Source: an uncultured Bacilli bacterium
Lineage (GTDB): Bacteria > Bacillota_I > Bacilli_A > RF39 > UBA660
Length of the DNA stretch: 9,168 nt
NCBI GenBank assembly: GCA_947598455.1
Contig: CANQFI010000070.1
Coordinates: 1-9,168 of the forward strand
Direction: 5' to 3'
Positions 1 to 6,305 of the stretch are shown here, in pieces. Within the stretch, counting starts at the first letter, position 1. Each line of letters begins with the position of its first letter. The translations under genes and the position numbers were made by a program. Under the pieces are notes generated by a model. The model did no database searches. It was not told where the DNA came from and saw only the letters and a program-made list of their open reading frames with translations.

Positions 1-51
1 TTTTTCTTTATGTCAAATAATTTTACTTATATTCCGTATATTTTTAAATTG

Positions 52-60
52 TGGTATTAT
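52..60 (+). promoter_or_regulatory. Extended -10 promoter for yvcK-whiA
   Basis: TGG followed by TATTAT (55-60) is a full TGn extended -10 element with 5/6 match to TATAAT. No good -35 lies 17 nt upstream (TTCCGT at 32-37), which is tolerated by extended -10 promoters. Transcription would begin near position 67, leaving a leader of about 16 nt. That start would also exclude the in-frame ATG at 65 as the yvcK start. The T-rich bases at 1-9 may be the tail of an upstream terminator, but the stem is outside the window. Confidence 0.6.
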
Positions 61-64
61 AACA

Positions 65-82
65 ATGAACGGAGGAGTTCAT
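65..82 (+). promoter_or_regulatory. Inverted repeat enclosing the yvcK ribosome binding site
   Basis: ATGAAC (65-70) and GTTCAT (77-82) are perfect inverted repeats. The six-base loop between them is GGAGGA, the Shine-Dalgarno sequence, and the yvcK ATG follows directly at 83. As RNA this would present the ribosome binding site in a hairpin loop. Whether the full 5' arm is transcribed depends on the exact start, predicted near 67. The repeat is directly visible; any regulatory role is inference. Confidence 0.5.
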
Positions 83-1030
83 ATGAAAAAAGTAGTAATA
101 TTTGGTGGAGGTAGTGGTCTATCTCAACTTTTAAAAGGAATGATTGAATTTCCTATAGATATAACAGCCGTTGTAAGTGTATCAGATAATGGCGGTAGTA
201 CTGGAAAGCTACGTGAAGAATTTAGTATTCCCGCTGTAGGAGACATCACTAAAGTATTAATGGCTATGTCTGGAGAATCAAAAGGAGTTAAAGATTTATT
301 TAATTATCGTTTTAAAAATGATACTAGTTTAGCAAATCACTCAATAAAAAATTTACTTATTACAGCTTTACTTGAAATGAAAGGTGATTTTGCTCATTCT
401 TTACCAATACTTTGTGATTTATTGGATGTTAAAGGTAAAATTTTACCTCTTACTGAAGATAATGTTAATTTAATAGGAATAACTAAAGAAGGTTATGAAA
501 TAATAGGTGAAGCCGAAATAACTGAATCAAAAAGAAAAATTGTTGATTTAAAATATAATAAAAATGTCACCATAACACCTAAAGTAATTGAAGAAATAAA
601 AAAAGCTGATTTAATTATCTTTAGTTCAGGTTCTCTTTTAACTAGTATATTACCTCATATTATTGTACCTGAAATAAGTGAAGCCATTGTCGCATCAAAA
701 GCTAAAAAAATGTATATTTGCAATATGTTAACTCAACCAGGTGAAACTGACGATTTTAAAGTCAGCGACCATATTAAAGTTTTAGAAAAGAAACTTGGTA
801 AAGGTACTATTAATGCTGTTATAGCTAATAACCTAAAAATACCTAAAAATATGGCTCTATTAGCTAAATCCGAAGGTAAAGATCCAGTCGAAATAGACGA
901 AAAGAAATTAGAGAAAATGAATGTTCAACTTATTGCTGAAAAATTATTTAAAGTAGAAGATGGATATATTCGTCATGATGCCCTAAAAACCGCTTTTTTA
1001 ATTTTTTCTTATCTAATGGAAGAGGAATAA
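83..1030 (+). CDS. yvcK: YvcK/CofD-family gluconeogenesis factor
   Basis: Cytoplasmic YvcK (GlmR) family protein of 315 aa, close to the usual length of about 315-330. The family binds UDP-sugars such as UDP-GlcNAc and is needed for growth on gluconeogenic carbon and for normal wall synthesis. Visible motifs are the nucleotide-binding loop GGGSGLSQLLKG (8-19), SDNGGSTGKLREEF (34-47), NHSIKNLL (85-92), SGSLLTSILP (182-191) and NMLTQPGETD (214-223). Some positions differ from typical members: GDIRN is GDITK (53-57) and GPGSLYTS is SSGSLLTS. The start at 83 is chosen because GGAGG (71-75) lies 7 nt upstream; the in-frame ATG at 65 has no such site and probably precedes the transcript. It is followed after one base by whiA, the conserved rapZ-yvcK-whiA order. 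No rapZ is visible in the 82 bases upstream. Confidence 0.93.
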   Translation: MKKVVIFGGGSGLSQLLKGMIEFPIDITAVVSVSDNGGSTGKLREEFSIPAVGDITKVLMAMSGESKGVKDLFNYRFKNDTSLANHSIKNLLITALLEMKGDFAHSLPILCDLLDVKGKILPLTEDNVNLIGITKEGYEIIGEAEITESKRKIVDLKYNKNVTITPKVIEEIKKADLIIFSSGSLLTSILPHIIVPEISEAIVASKAKKMYICNMLTQPGETDDFKVSDHIKVLEKKLGKGTINAVIANNLKIPKNMALLAKSEGKDPVEIDEKKLEKMNVQLIAEKLFKVEDGYIRHDALKTAFLIFSYLMEEE

Positions 1031-1031
1031 A

Positions 1032-1967
1032 ATGACTTTTACCACTAAAATCAAAGAAGAAATAACTAGTAATGATATATCCATTTTAGAATCACTAGTA
1101 GAACTATCTGCTTATATTCGTTTAAATGGTCAAATATCCAAAAACAAAATAATCCTTGTTATGGAAAATGGTTCAGTAGCTAGACGAATATATAAAGATA
1201 TTAAATATAATTTTGGTGTTAATATCAAAATAACTATTCGTAATCAAAAAAGATTTAGAATAAAACAATTATATATTTTAGAAATCAATGATAAAGTACC
1301 ATCCATCTTAGAATCTTTAAATATTATAAAAAATAATAAAAAAACTTTACCTGAAGAATACTTTTTGAATTCAGATGAAGAAAAGATTTCTTTCTTACGA
1401 GGAGCCTTTCTAGCTTGTGGAAGTATTAATGATCCTAGTACTGGTAGTTATCATCTAGAATATACTGCATCAACTAAAAAAGAATCAGAATATATAGCCA
1501 ATCTCTTAAAATCATTTAAAATTACTGCTAAAGTTCTTAAACGTAGTAATCATTATATGATTTATATTAAGAGTGCTGAAATGATTAGTGAGATTATTCG
1601 TATGCTAGGAGCTACTAATAACTTCTTCTATTTTGAAGATATCAGAATATATCGTGATCATAAAAATATGGTTAATCGTTTAAATAATTGTGAAATTGCT
1701 AATCAAGAAAAAATATTAAAGTCAGGTTTAAAACAATTAGAACAAATAAAATATCTTCAGGATAATGATTTAATAGGTTTATTAGACGAAAATGTTCAAG
1801 AAGCCATTAAATATCGTGAAAGTTATCCCGAAACTTCCTTACAAGAGTTAGCTGATATTATTACTAACGAGACAGGTCGTAAAATAGGTAAATCAGGAAT
1901 AAATCATTATTTTATAAAAGTTAAAAATCTTGTTGAAAAACACCAACAAAGTAAAAAAAATCTATAA
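1032..1967 (+). CDS. whiA: WhiA DNA-binding developmental/division regulator
   Basis: WhiA family protein (DUF199) of 311 aa, the expected length. The N-terminal two thirds resemble a LAGLIDADG homing-endonuclease fold without nuclease function; the degenerate core is around FLRGAFLACGSINDP (121-135). The linker with NRLNNCEIANQEK (215-227) is diagnostic. The C-terminal helix-turn-helix (about 267-300) has SLQELADII and GKSGINHYF. In Streptomyces WhiA activates sporulation genes; in Bacillus it affects division and chromosome segregation, so the role here is probably nucleoid or division related. AGAGG (1021-1025) lies 6 nt before the ATG, inside the yvcK end, so the two genes are translated from one message. 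The stop codon falls inside the terminator palindrome. Confidence 0.94.
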   Translation: MTFTTKIKEEITSNDISILESLVELSAYIRLNGQISKNKIILVMENGSVARRIYKDIKYNFGVNIKITIRNQKRFRIKQLYILEINDKVPSILESLNIIKNNKKTLPEEYFLNSDEEKISFLRGAFLACGSINDPSTGSYHLEYTASTKKESEYIANLLKSFKITAKVLKRSNHYMIYIKSAEMISEIIRMLGATNNFFYFEDIRIYRDHKNMVNRLNNCEIANQEKILKSGLKQLEQIKYLQDNDLIGLLDENVQEAIKYRESYPETSLQELADIITNETGRKIGKSGINHYFIKVKNLVEKHQQSKKNL

Positions 1968-1984
1968 GCTTATAGATTTTTTTT
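1953..1984. terminator. Bidirectional terminator, perfect 32-bp palindrome
   Basis: Eight A's, TCTATAAG, CTTATAGA and eight T's form a perfect palindrome centred between 1968 and 1969. Read on either strand it gives an AT-rich hairpin ending in a U-run. It therefore serves both whiA (+) and the convergent NlpC/P60 gene (-). The whiA stop (1965-1967) lies inside it, and the minus-strand stop (1983-1985) overlaps its right end. Confidence 0.85.
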
Positions 1985-3371
1985 ACCACATATTTTGATA
2001 GTTACCTTCATCTTTATATACAGAATCCATTAATATTATATGTTGATATAAAGTACTGTTAGGTAAATTACTCTTAGCCATTGTTGTTATAACAACTCCT
2101 GCTGTTGTATTAAGTGATTCAGCAATATAATAATTATTATCATCTATTCCGGCAATAATTGCCATATGACCATTATTACCTATTAAATCTCCAACTTTTA
2201 CTTTATCAGAATTAAGTAATTCACTTGTTATTGTAACTTTAGTTCCCAAATCATCTAAATCGTATTGATTAGCATTTTCACCTGCTCCTAAATCTCCAAC
2301 ATCTATTCCTCCATTTAATAAAGCCCAAGTTACAAATCCCGAACAATCAAGTCCATTAGGATAACTATTTCCATAAGTATATTGAGGTAGATTAACATAC
2401 ATTGGTATTGAACACCCCCATGTTGCAGGTCCAGCCAATATTGCTCCTTGTTCTAAAGAAGAGTATTTTCCTTCACTTAGATATAAACCTCTATGATAAT
2501 ACCTACCTTCACCATCGACATGTTTATATGGACTATAATTTTTAAGACGTCCATTTTCTGAAAAATAATGAATACGATAACTAAATTCTAGTGCTAAAAA
2601 TCTTGCGGCAGCAATAACTCCTGCTCTTGTCCCATACCCAGCTGTATTAACTCTATCAAATAATATTTGATCAATTAAATCATTTTCTTCATTGGTAAAT
2701 TGCTTACATTGGACATAAGGTTTATTAAAATTAATTTCAGGTTTAGTAATAAAACTAGATACATAAACATTTACTTTACTAGAGGTTCCAGATTCGCTAG
2801 TTAAAGTAATCACAGCTTCTCCATAGTTATTACCTATTATCTTTCCATTTTCATCAATACTTGCAATATTATCATTATTACTAGATAAAGTAACTTTTTC
2901 CTCAAAATCACCTAAAGTAACTAGTTCATAAGTTAATACTTCACTACCACCTTTATATAAATAAAAATTGCTCTTATTAGTTTTAATATCAATAACCTTA
3001 TTTATTTCTACTTTTTGACTATCAATATCATTAATATTTCCATATTTATCTTTAACATATATTTTATAATCCCCATTAGGTACTGTAAAGCTACAATATC
3101 CATTACTAGCTATTAACCATTCACTATCATTTTTATCTGGTTTTTCATTTTTGGTTGTTATATAACACCAAGTATCTTTATTTAATTTATAGAAATAATT
3201 ATCTACCTGAACATTAAATATTACTTGATCTTTAAAATTAATACTATCTGATATTTCTATATTTTTTATATAAGGTGCTGTTGTAAAGTTAGCATAAATA
3301 AACCAAATTATAATTCCTAAAACTATAGTAATTATTATGAAAATAATAATATTTTTTAATTTTTTCCCCAT
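1983..3371 (-). CDS. Membrane-anchored Ig-like/NlpC-P60 cell-wall peptidase
   Basis: A 462-aa surface protein. Residues 1-7 are Lys-rich and 8-27 form one hydrophobic segment with no clear cleavage site or lipobox, so it is probably an N-terminal anchor with the rest outside. Residues 33-125 look like an Ig-like repeat (PNGDYKIYVKDKYGNI, 98-113) with Cys69 and Cys93 that could pair. Residues 126-205 resemble a BIG2 domain (NIASIDENGKIIGNNYGEAVI). Residues 215-335 hold a region I cannot assign (GTRAGVIAAARFLALEF, 247-263). Residues 336-462 carry NlpC/P60 hallmarks: GLDCSGFVTWAL with catalytic Cys343 and GHMAIIAG with His402. The third catalytic residue is unclear (Glu418 or Asn421). The likely role is cutting peptide bonds in peptidoglycan. 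AGAGGTGG (3375-3382) sits just before the ATG. The gene is a single unit with its own promoter and is unrelated to its neighbours. Confidence 0.85.
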   Translation of the reverse strand: MGKKLKNIIIFIIITIVLGIIIWFIYANFTTAPYIKNIEISDSINFKDQVIFNVQVDNYFYKLNKDTWCYITTKNEKPDKNDSEWLIASNGYCSFTVPNGDYKIYVKDKYGNINDIDSQKVEINKVIDIKTNKSNFYLYKGGSEVLTYELVTLGDFEEKVTLSSNNDNIASIDENGKIIGNNYGEAVITLTSESGTSSKVNVYVSSFITKPEINFNKPYVQCKQFTNEENDLIDQILFDRVNTAGYGTRAGVIAAARFLALEFSYRIHYFSENGRLKNYSPYKHVDGEGRYYHRGLYLSEGKYSSLEQGAILAGPATWGCSIPMYVNLPQYTYGNSYPNGLDCSGFVTWALLNGGIDVGDLGAGENANQYDLDDLGTKVTITSELLNSDKVKVGDLIGNNGHMAIIAGIDDNNYYIAESLNTTAGVVITTMAKSNLPNSTLYQHIILMDSVYKDEGNYQNMW

Positions 3372-3391
3372 AAGCCACCTCTAATAAGAAA

Positions 3392-3420
3392 ATTATAGCA
3401 TAATCACCATTTTATATAAA
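3392..3420 (-). promoter_or_regulatory. Promoter of the NlpC/P60 gene
   Basis: Read on the minus strand: TTTATA (-35, plus coordinates 3415-3420, 4/6 match), a 17-nt spacer, then a perfect TATAAT (-10, 3392-3397) preceded by TGC, giving an extended -10. The predicted start near 3385 leaves a leader of about 14 nt that contains the Shine-Dalgarno sequence. Confidence 0.65.
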
Positions 3421-3449
3421 ATTTATCTCAATAAAATATAGTTAAAATA

Positions 3450-3479
3450 TATACAAAAATATCAAATTTATTGTATAAT
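3450..3479 (+). promoter_or_regulatory. Promoter of the kinase-gapA unit
   Basis: TATACA (3450-3455, 4/6 match to TTGACA), an 18-nt spacer and a perfect TATAAT (3474-3479). It is divergent from the NlpC/P60 promoter within the 136-bp gap. The predicted start near 3486 gives a leader of about 22 nt. I found no convincing operator in the gap. Confidence 0.6.
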
Positions 3480-3507
3480 TACATTAGAATACGAAAGGGA
3501 GTATAAG

Positions 3508-5178
3508 ATGTCAACAAACAGAACAAATGTCACCTTTAATGACGGAACAGTCATTGAAGTAGAAAAAGGTACAACAATATATGAATTAAGTAAAATATAC
3601 CAATCTAAAATGGATAATCGCATTGTTGGTGCTGAAATAGATAATGAAACAGTACCAATGGATACTAAAATAAAACGTGCGACTAAAATAAATTTTATTG
3701 ATTATACCACTATTAATGGTTTTAAAATAAATAAATGTGGTTTACAATTTGTTACAGAAGTAGCTTTAAAAGAAACCTTTGGTGAAGGCTACGAAGTAAC
3801 ATTTGATCATTCGATAGCTAATGGTCTTCACATGACAATTATTTGTGAAAAAAAATTTACTTTAACTGACGCCAAAAAACTAAAAACAACCATGAATGAA
3901 ATTATTGTAAATGATGAACGCATTTATGATTTGAATGTTGAAAAGAAAGAAGCAATTAGTTATTACAATCGTGTTAAAGCAACTGAAAAAGCTCAAAATA
4001 TTCATAATCTAACTAATAAAATAGTAACCGTTCATAAATTGCGTAATTATATTAATTATTTTTATTCTGATATGCCATATTCAACAGGTTGTTTAAATAA
4101 ATATGATTTAGTATATCTTGGTGAAAATAAATTAGTTTTATTATTCCCATCATTAACAACCAAATTTAAAGTTCCAGAATATATTCATTATCAAAATGTT
4201 ATCAAATGTTTTGAAGATTCTAAAAAATGGATTAAATCTTTAAATGTTCCATTTATAGCTGACTTAAATAAATTAGTATCAGACTGTAAAATTGAAAATT
4301 TTATTAAAATGGCCGAAACTGATTTTGATAATCGAATTGATGAATTGGTCGACGATGTTCTTGCTAAAAAAGTCCGTTATGTTTTAGTTGCAGGTCCATC
4401 ATCCTCTGGAAAAACTACAACTACTAAAAAAATAACTTTACAAATACGTAGTCGTAGTTATGAAGTTTTAATGATATCTGTTGATAATTATTTTAAAGAT
4501 CGTAAAAACGCTCCAAAAGATGCTAACGGTAAATACGATTTTGAATGTTTAGAAGCTTTAGATTTAAAATTACTGAACAAACAGTTAAAAGATTTAATAG
4601 ATGGTAAGAAAGTATCGTTACCAACTTATAATTTTGTCACTGGAGAAAAAGAATATAATTCCGAGCCTGTTAAATTAAGTGATAAAGCAATAATTCTAAT
4701 GGAAGGATTACATTGTATAAATGATGATATGACTCCAGATTTAGATTCTAAATTAAAATATAAGGTATATTTAAGTCCATTTATACCAATAAATATAGAT
4801 AGACATAATTATATTTCAACTACAGATTTAAGATTAATGAGAAGAATTGTTAGAGATAATAGAACAAGAGCTACCGATGTTGGAGCAACAATTAATTATT
4901 GGAATACAGTAAGAGCTGGTGAAGAAAAATACATTTTTCCATATATTAATAAAGTAGATAAAATTGTTAATACTTCCCTAGTATATGAAGTAGGAGTCTT
5001 AAAAGTCTTTGTAGAACCATTACTATATTCAGTAAAAAGTAACTCCAGTGCATATAATGAAGCTCGTCGTTTAATTAACTTTTTAAAAGGTTTCTTTACA
5101 ATTCCTTCAGATTATGTTACAGATGAATCAATTTTAAGAGAATTCATAGGCAAAAGTGCTTTTGAATTTTATGATTAG
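3508..5178 (+). CDS. TGS-domain nucleoside (uridine) kinase-like protein
   Basis: A 556-aa fusion. Residues 5-65 form a TGS domain like that of threonyl-tRNA synthetase. Residues 66-190 resemble the ThrRS second additional domain (FDHSIANGLHM, 99-109), but there is no synthetase catalytic core. Residues 285-510 are a P-loop kinase of the uridine kinase/phosphoribulokinase group: Walker A GPSSSGKT (296-303), ISVDNYFKDR (323-332), LMEGLHCI (397-404), RRIVRDNRTRATD (445-457) and KYIFPYINKVDKIVN (474-488). This architecture is known in Clostridia, other Firmicutes and Thermotoga; it is annotated as uridine or nucleoside kinase, and its true substrate is poorly established. The likely reaction is ATP-dependent phosphorylation of a nucleoside, but the sequence alone does not settle this. 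AAAGGGAG (3494-3501) lies 6 nt before the ATG. It ends in TAG, the only non-TAA stop here, 18 nt before gapA, so the two are probably cotranscribed. Confidence 0.86.
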   Translation: MSTNRTNVTFNDGTVIEVEKGTTIYELSKIYQSKMDNRIVGAEIDNETVPMDTKIKRATKINFIDYTTINGFKINKCGLQFVTEVALKETFGEGYEVTFDHSIANGLHMTIICEKKFTLTDAKKLKTTMNEIIVNDERIYDLNVEKKEAISYYNRVKATEKAQNIHNLTNKIVTVHKLRNYINYFYSDMPYSTGCLNKYDLVYLGENKLVLLFPSLTTKFKVPEYIHYQNVIKCFEDSKKWIKSLNVPFIADLNKLVSDCKIENFIKMAETDFDNRIDELVDDVLAKKVRYVLVAGPSSSGKTTTTKKITLQIRSRSYEVLMISVDNYFKDRKNAPKDANGKYDFECLEALDLKLLNKQLKDLIDGKKVSLPTYNFVTGEKEYNSEPVKLSDKAIILMEGLHCINDDMTPDLDSKLKYKVYLSPFIPINIDRHNYISTTDLRLMRRIVRDNRTRATDVGATINYWNTVRAGEEKYIFPYINKVDKIVNTSLVYEVGVLKVFVEPLLYSVKSNSSAYNEARRLINFLKGFFTIPSDYVTDESILREFIGKSAFEFYD

Positions 5179-5196
5179 AAAAGAAAGAGGTAAATT

Positions 5197-6210
5197 ATGA
5201 TAAAAGTAGCAATTAATGGATTTGGCCGTATTGGTCGCTTAGCTTTCCGAGAAATTATTACAGGAAGTGATTTTGATATTGTCGCCATCAATGATTTGAC
5301 TGATGCTGAAACATTAGCATATTTATTAAAATATGATACTAATCATCGTGCTTTCCATGAAGATATGATTTCGTTTGAAGGCGATGAATTAGTTATTAAA
5401 GGAACTAAAAGAATAAAAGTATATTCAGAAAAAGACCCAGTTAATCTTCCATGGGGCAAACTTGGGATAGATGTAGTTTTAGAATGTACAGGAATATTCA
5501 CTAAATTAGAAGATGCTAAAAAACATATCGAAGCCGGAGCCAAAAAAGTTATTATATCAGCACCAGGTAAAGGCGATATGAAGACTATTGTTTATAATGT
5601 TAACTCAGATACATTGGATGGTACAGAAGAAGTAATTTCAGCTGCTTCTTGTACAACTAATTGTCTAGCTCCAGTTTTAAAAGTATTAGAAGATAATATA
5701 GGCATTGTAAAAGGTTACATGACAACTGTTCATGCCTATACAAATGACCAAGCAACCTTAGATATTCCTCATAACAAAGGTATTAAAGCCCGCCGTGGTC
5801 GTGCTTGTGCTATGAATATTGTTCCTGCTTCTACAGGTGCTGCCAGTGCTATTGGTTTAGTTATCCCAAGCCTTTTAGGTAAAATGGATGGCAATGCTTT
5901 CCGTGTTCCTGTTTCTGATGGATCAGTTGTTGATGTCACTTTAGAATTAGCTCACAATACAACAATTGAAGAAATCAACAATCTGTTTATTAATAATCAA
6001 AACGAAACTCTAAAATTTACAATGGATCCAATCGTTTCCAGTGATATCATAGGTAAAAAGGTTGGTGCTACAGTTGATGGTCAACTTACTAACGTCTTAG
6101 AAAGTGACGGCAAACAATTAGTTAAGGTAGTTGCATGGTACGATAACGAAATGGGTTATACTGCTCAAATGATGCGTACAGCTAAAAAACTATTTAATAT
6201 TGTTAAATAA
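5197..6210 (+). CDS. gapA: Glyceraldehyde-3-phosphate dehydrogenase, NAD type
   Basis: Cytosolic enzyme converting glyceraldehyde 3-phosphate, NAD and phosphate to 1,3-bisphosphoglycerate. It is 337 aa, the normal length. The Rossmann motif INGFGRIGR (6-14) opens the protein. Asp33 followed by Leu34 and the DIPH segment fit NAD preference, so the glycolytic form is more likely than GapB. Catalytic Cys152 is in SCTTNC (151-156) and catalytic His179 in TTVHAYTND. VAWYDNEMGY (312-321) is the conserved C-terminal signature. The S-loop has a few extra residues relative to the Bacillus enzyme, and PTSTGAAKA is PASTGAASA. AAAGAGG (5184-5190) is 6 nt before the ATG. Codon use is somewhat richer in C-ending and CGY codons than in neighbours, as expected for high expression. 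A terminator follows at once. Confidence 0.97.
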   Translation: MIKVAINGFGRIGRLAFREIITGSDFDIVAINDLTDAETLAYLLKYDTNHRAFHEDMISFEGDELVIKGTKRIKVYSEKDPVNLPWGKLGIDVVLECTGIFTKLEDAKKHIEAGAKKVIISAPGKGDMKTIVYNVNSDTLDGTEEVISAASCTTNCLAPVLKVLEDNIGIVKGYMTTVHAYTNDQATLDIPHNKGIKARRGRACAMNIVPASTGAASAIGLVIPSLLGKMDGNAFRVPVSDGSVVDVTLELAHNTTIEEINNLFINNQNETLKFTMDPIVSSDIIGKKVGATVDGQLTNVLESDGKQLVKVVAWYDNEMGYTAQMMRTAKKLFNIVK

Positions 6211-6237
6211 AAAAGTGCCTTTAATAGACACTTTTTT
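6209..6237 (+). terminator. Rho-independent terminator after gapA
   Basis: AAAAAAGTG (6209-6217) pairs with CACTTTTTT (6229-6237). One C/A mismatch is followed by two more inner pairs, around a short loop. The T-run forms the 3' arm and tail. It overlaps the gapA stop codon and separates gapA from pgk. Confidence 0.82.
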
Positions 6238-6260
6238 CTGTAAAGAAAAAACTTAAAAAA

Positions 6261-6289
6261 TTGAACAAGCTTAATACATAATTTATAAT
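6261..6289 (+). promoter_or_regulatory. Sigma-A-type promoter of pgk-tpiA
   Basis: TTGAAC (6261-6266), exactly 17 nt, then a perfect TATAAT (6284-6289). The predicted start near 6296 leaves a leader of about 10 nt before the pgk ATG, so the Shine-Dalgarno sequence would sit at the very 5' end. I see no catabolite (cre) or CggR-like operator in 6238-6305. Confidence 0.75.
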
Positions 6290-6305
6290 AGAAAAAGGTG
6301 ATGGT

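Noticed and set aside
67..80. GAAC-N6-GTTC before yvcK as a second LexA box
   Set aside because: The spacer is six bases instead of the required four, and it is fully explained by the inverted repeat around the ribosome site.
65..82. In-frame ATG at 65 as the yvcK start, adding six residues
   Set aside because: It has no Shine-Dalgarno, would lie at or before the predicted transcript start, and the ATG at 83 has GGAGG at ideal spacing and gives the family-typical N-terminus.
5343..5543. Minus-strand 66-codon reading frame inside gapA
   Set aside because: Antisense shadow of a strongly conserved gene with no ribosome site and no recognisable product.
6238..6305. Riboswitch, T-box or catabolite operator before pgk
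   Set aside because: The gap is only 95 bp including the terminator and promoter, the predicted leader is about 10 nt, and no cre-like or conserved RNA motif is visible.
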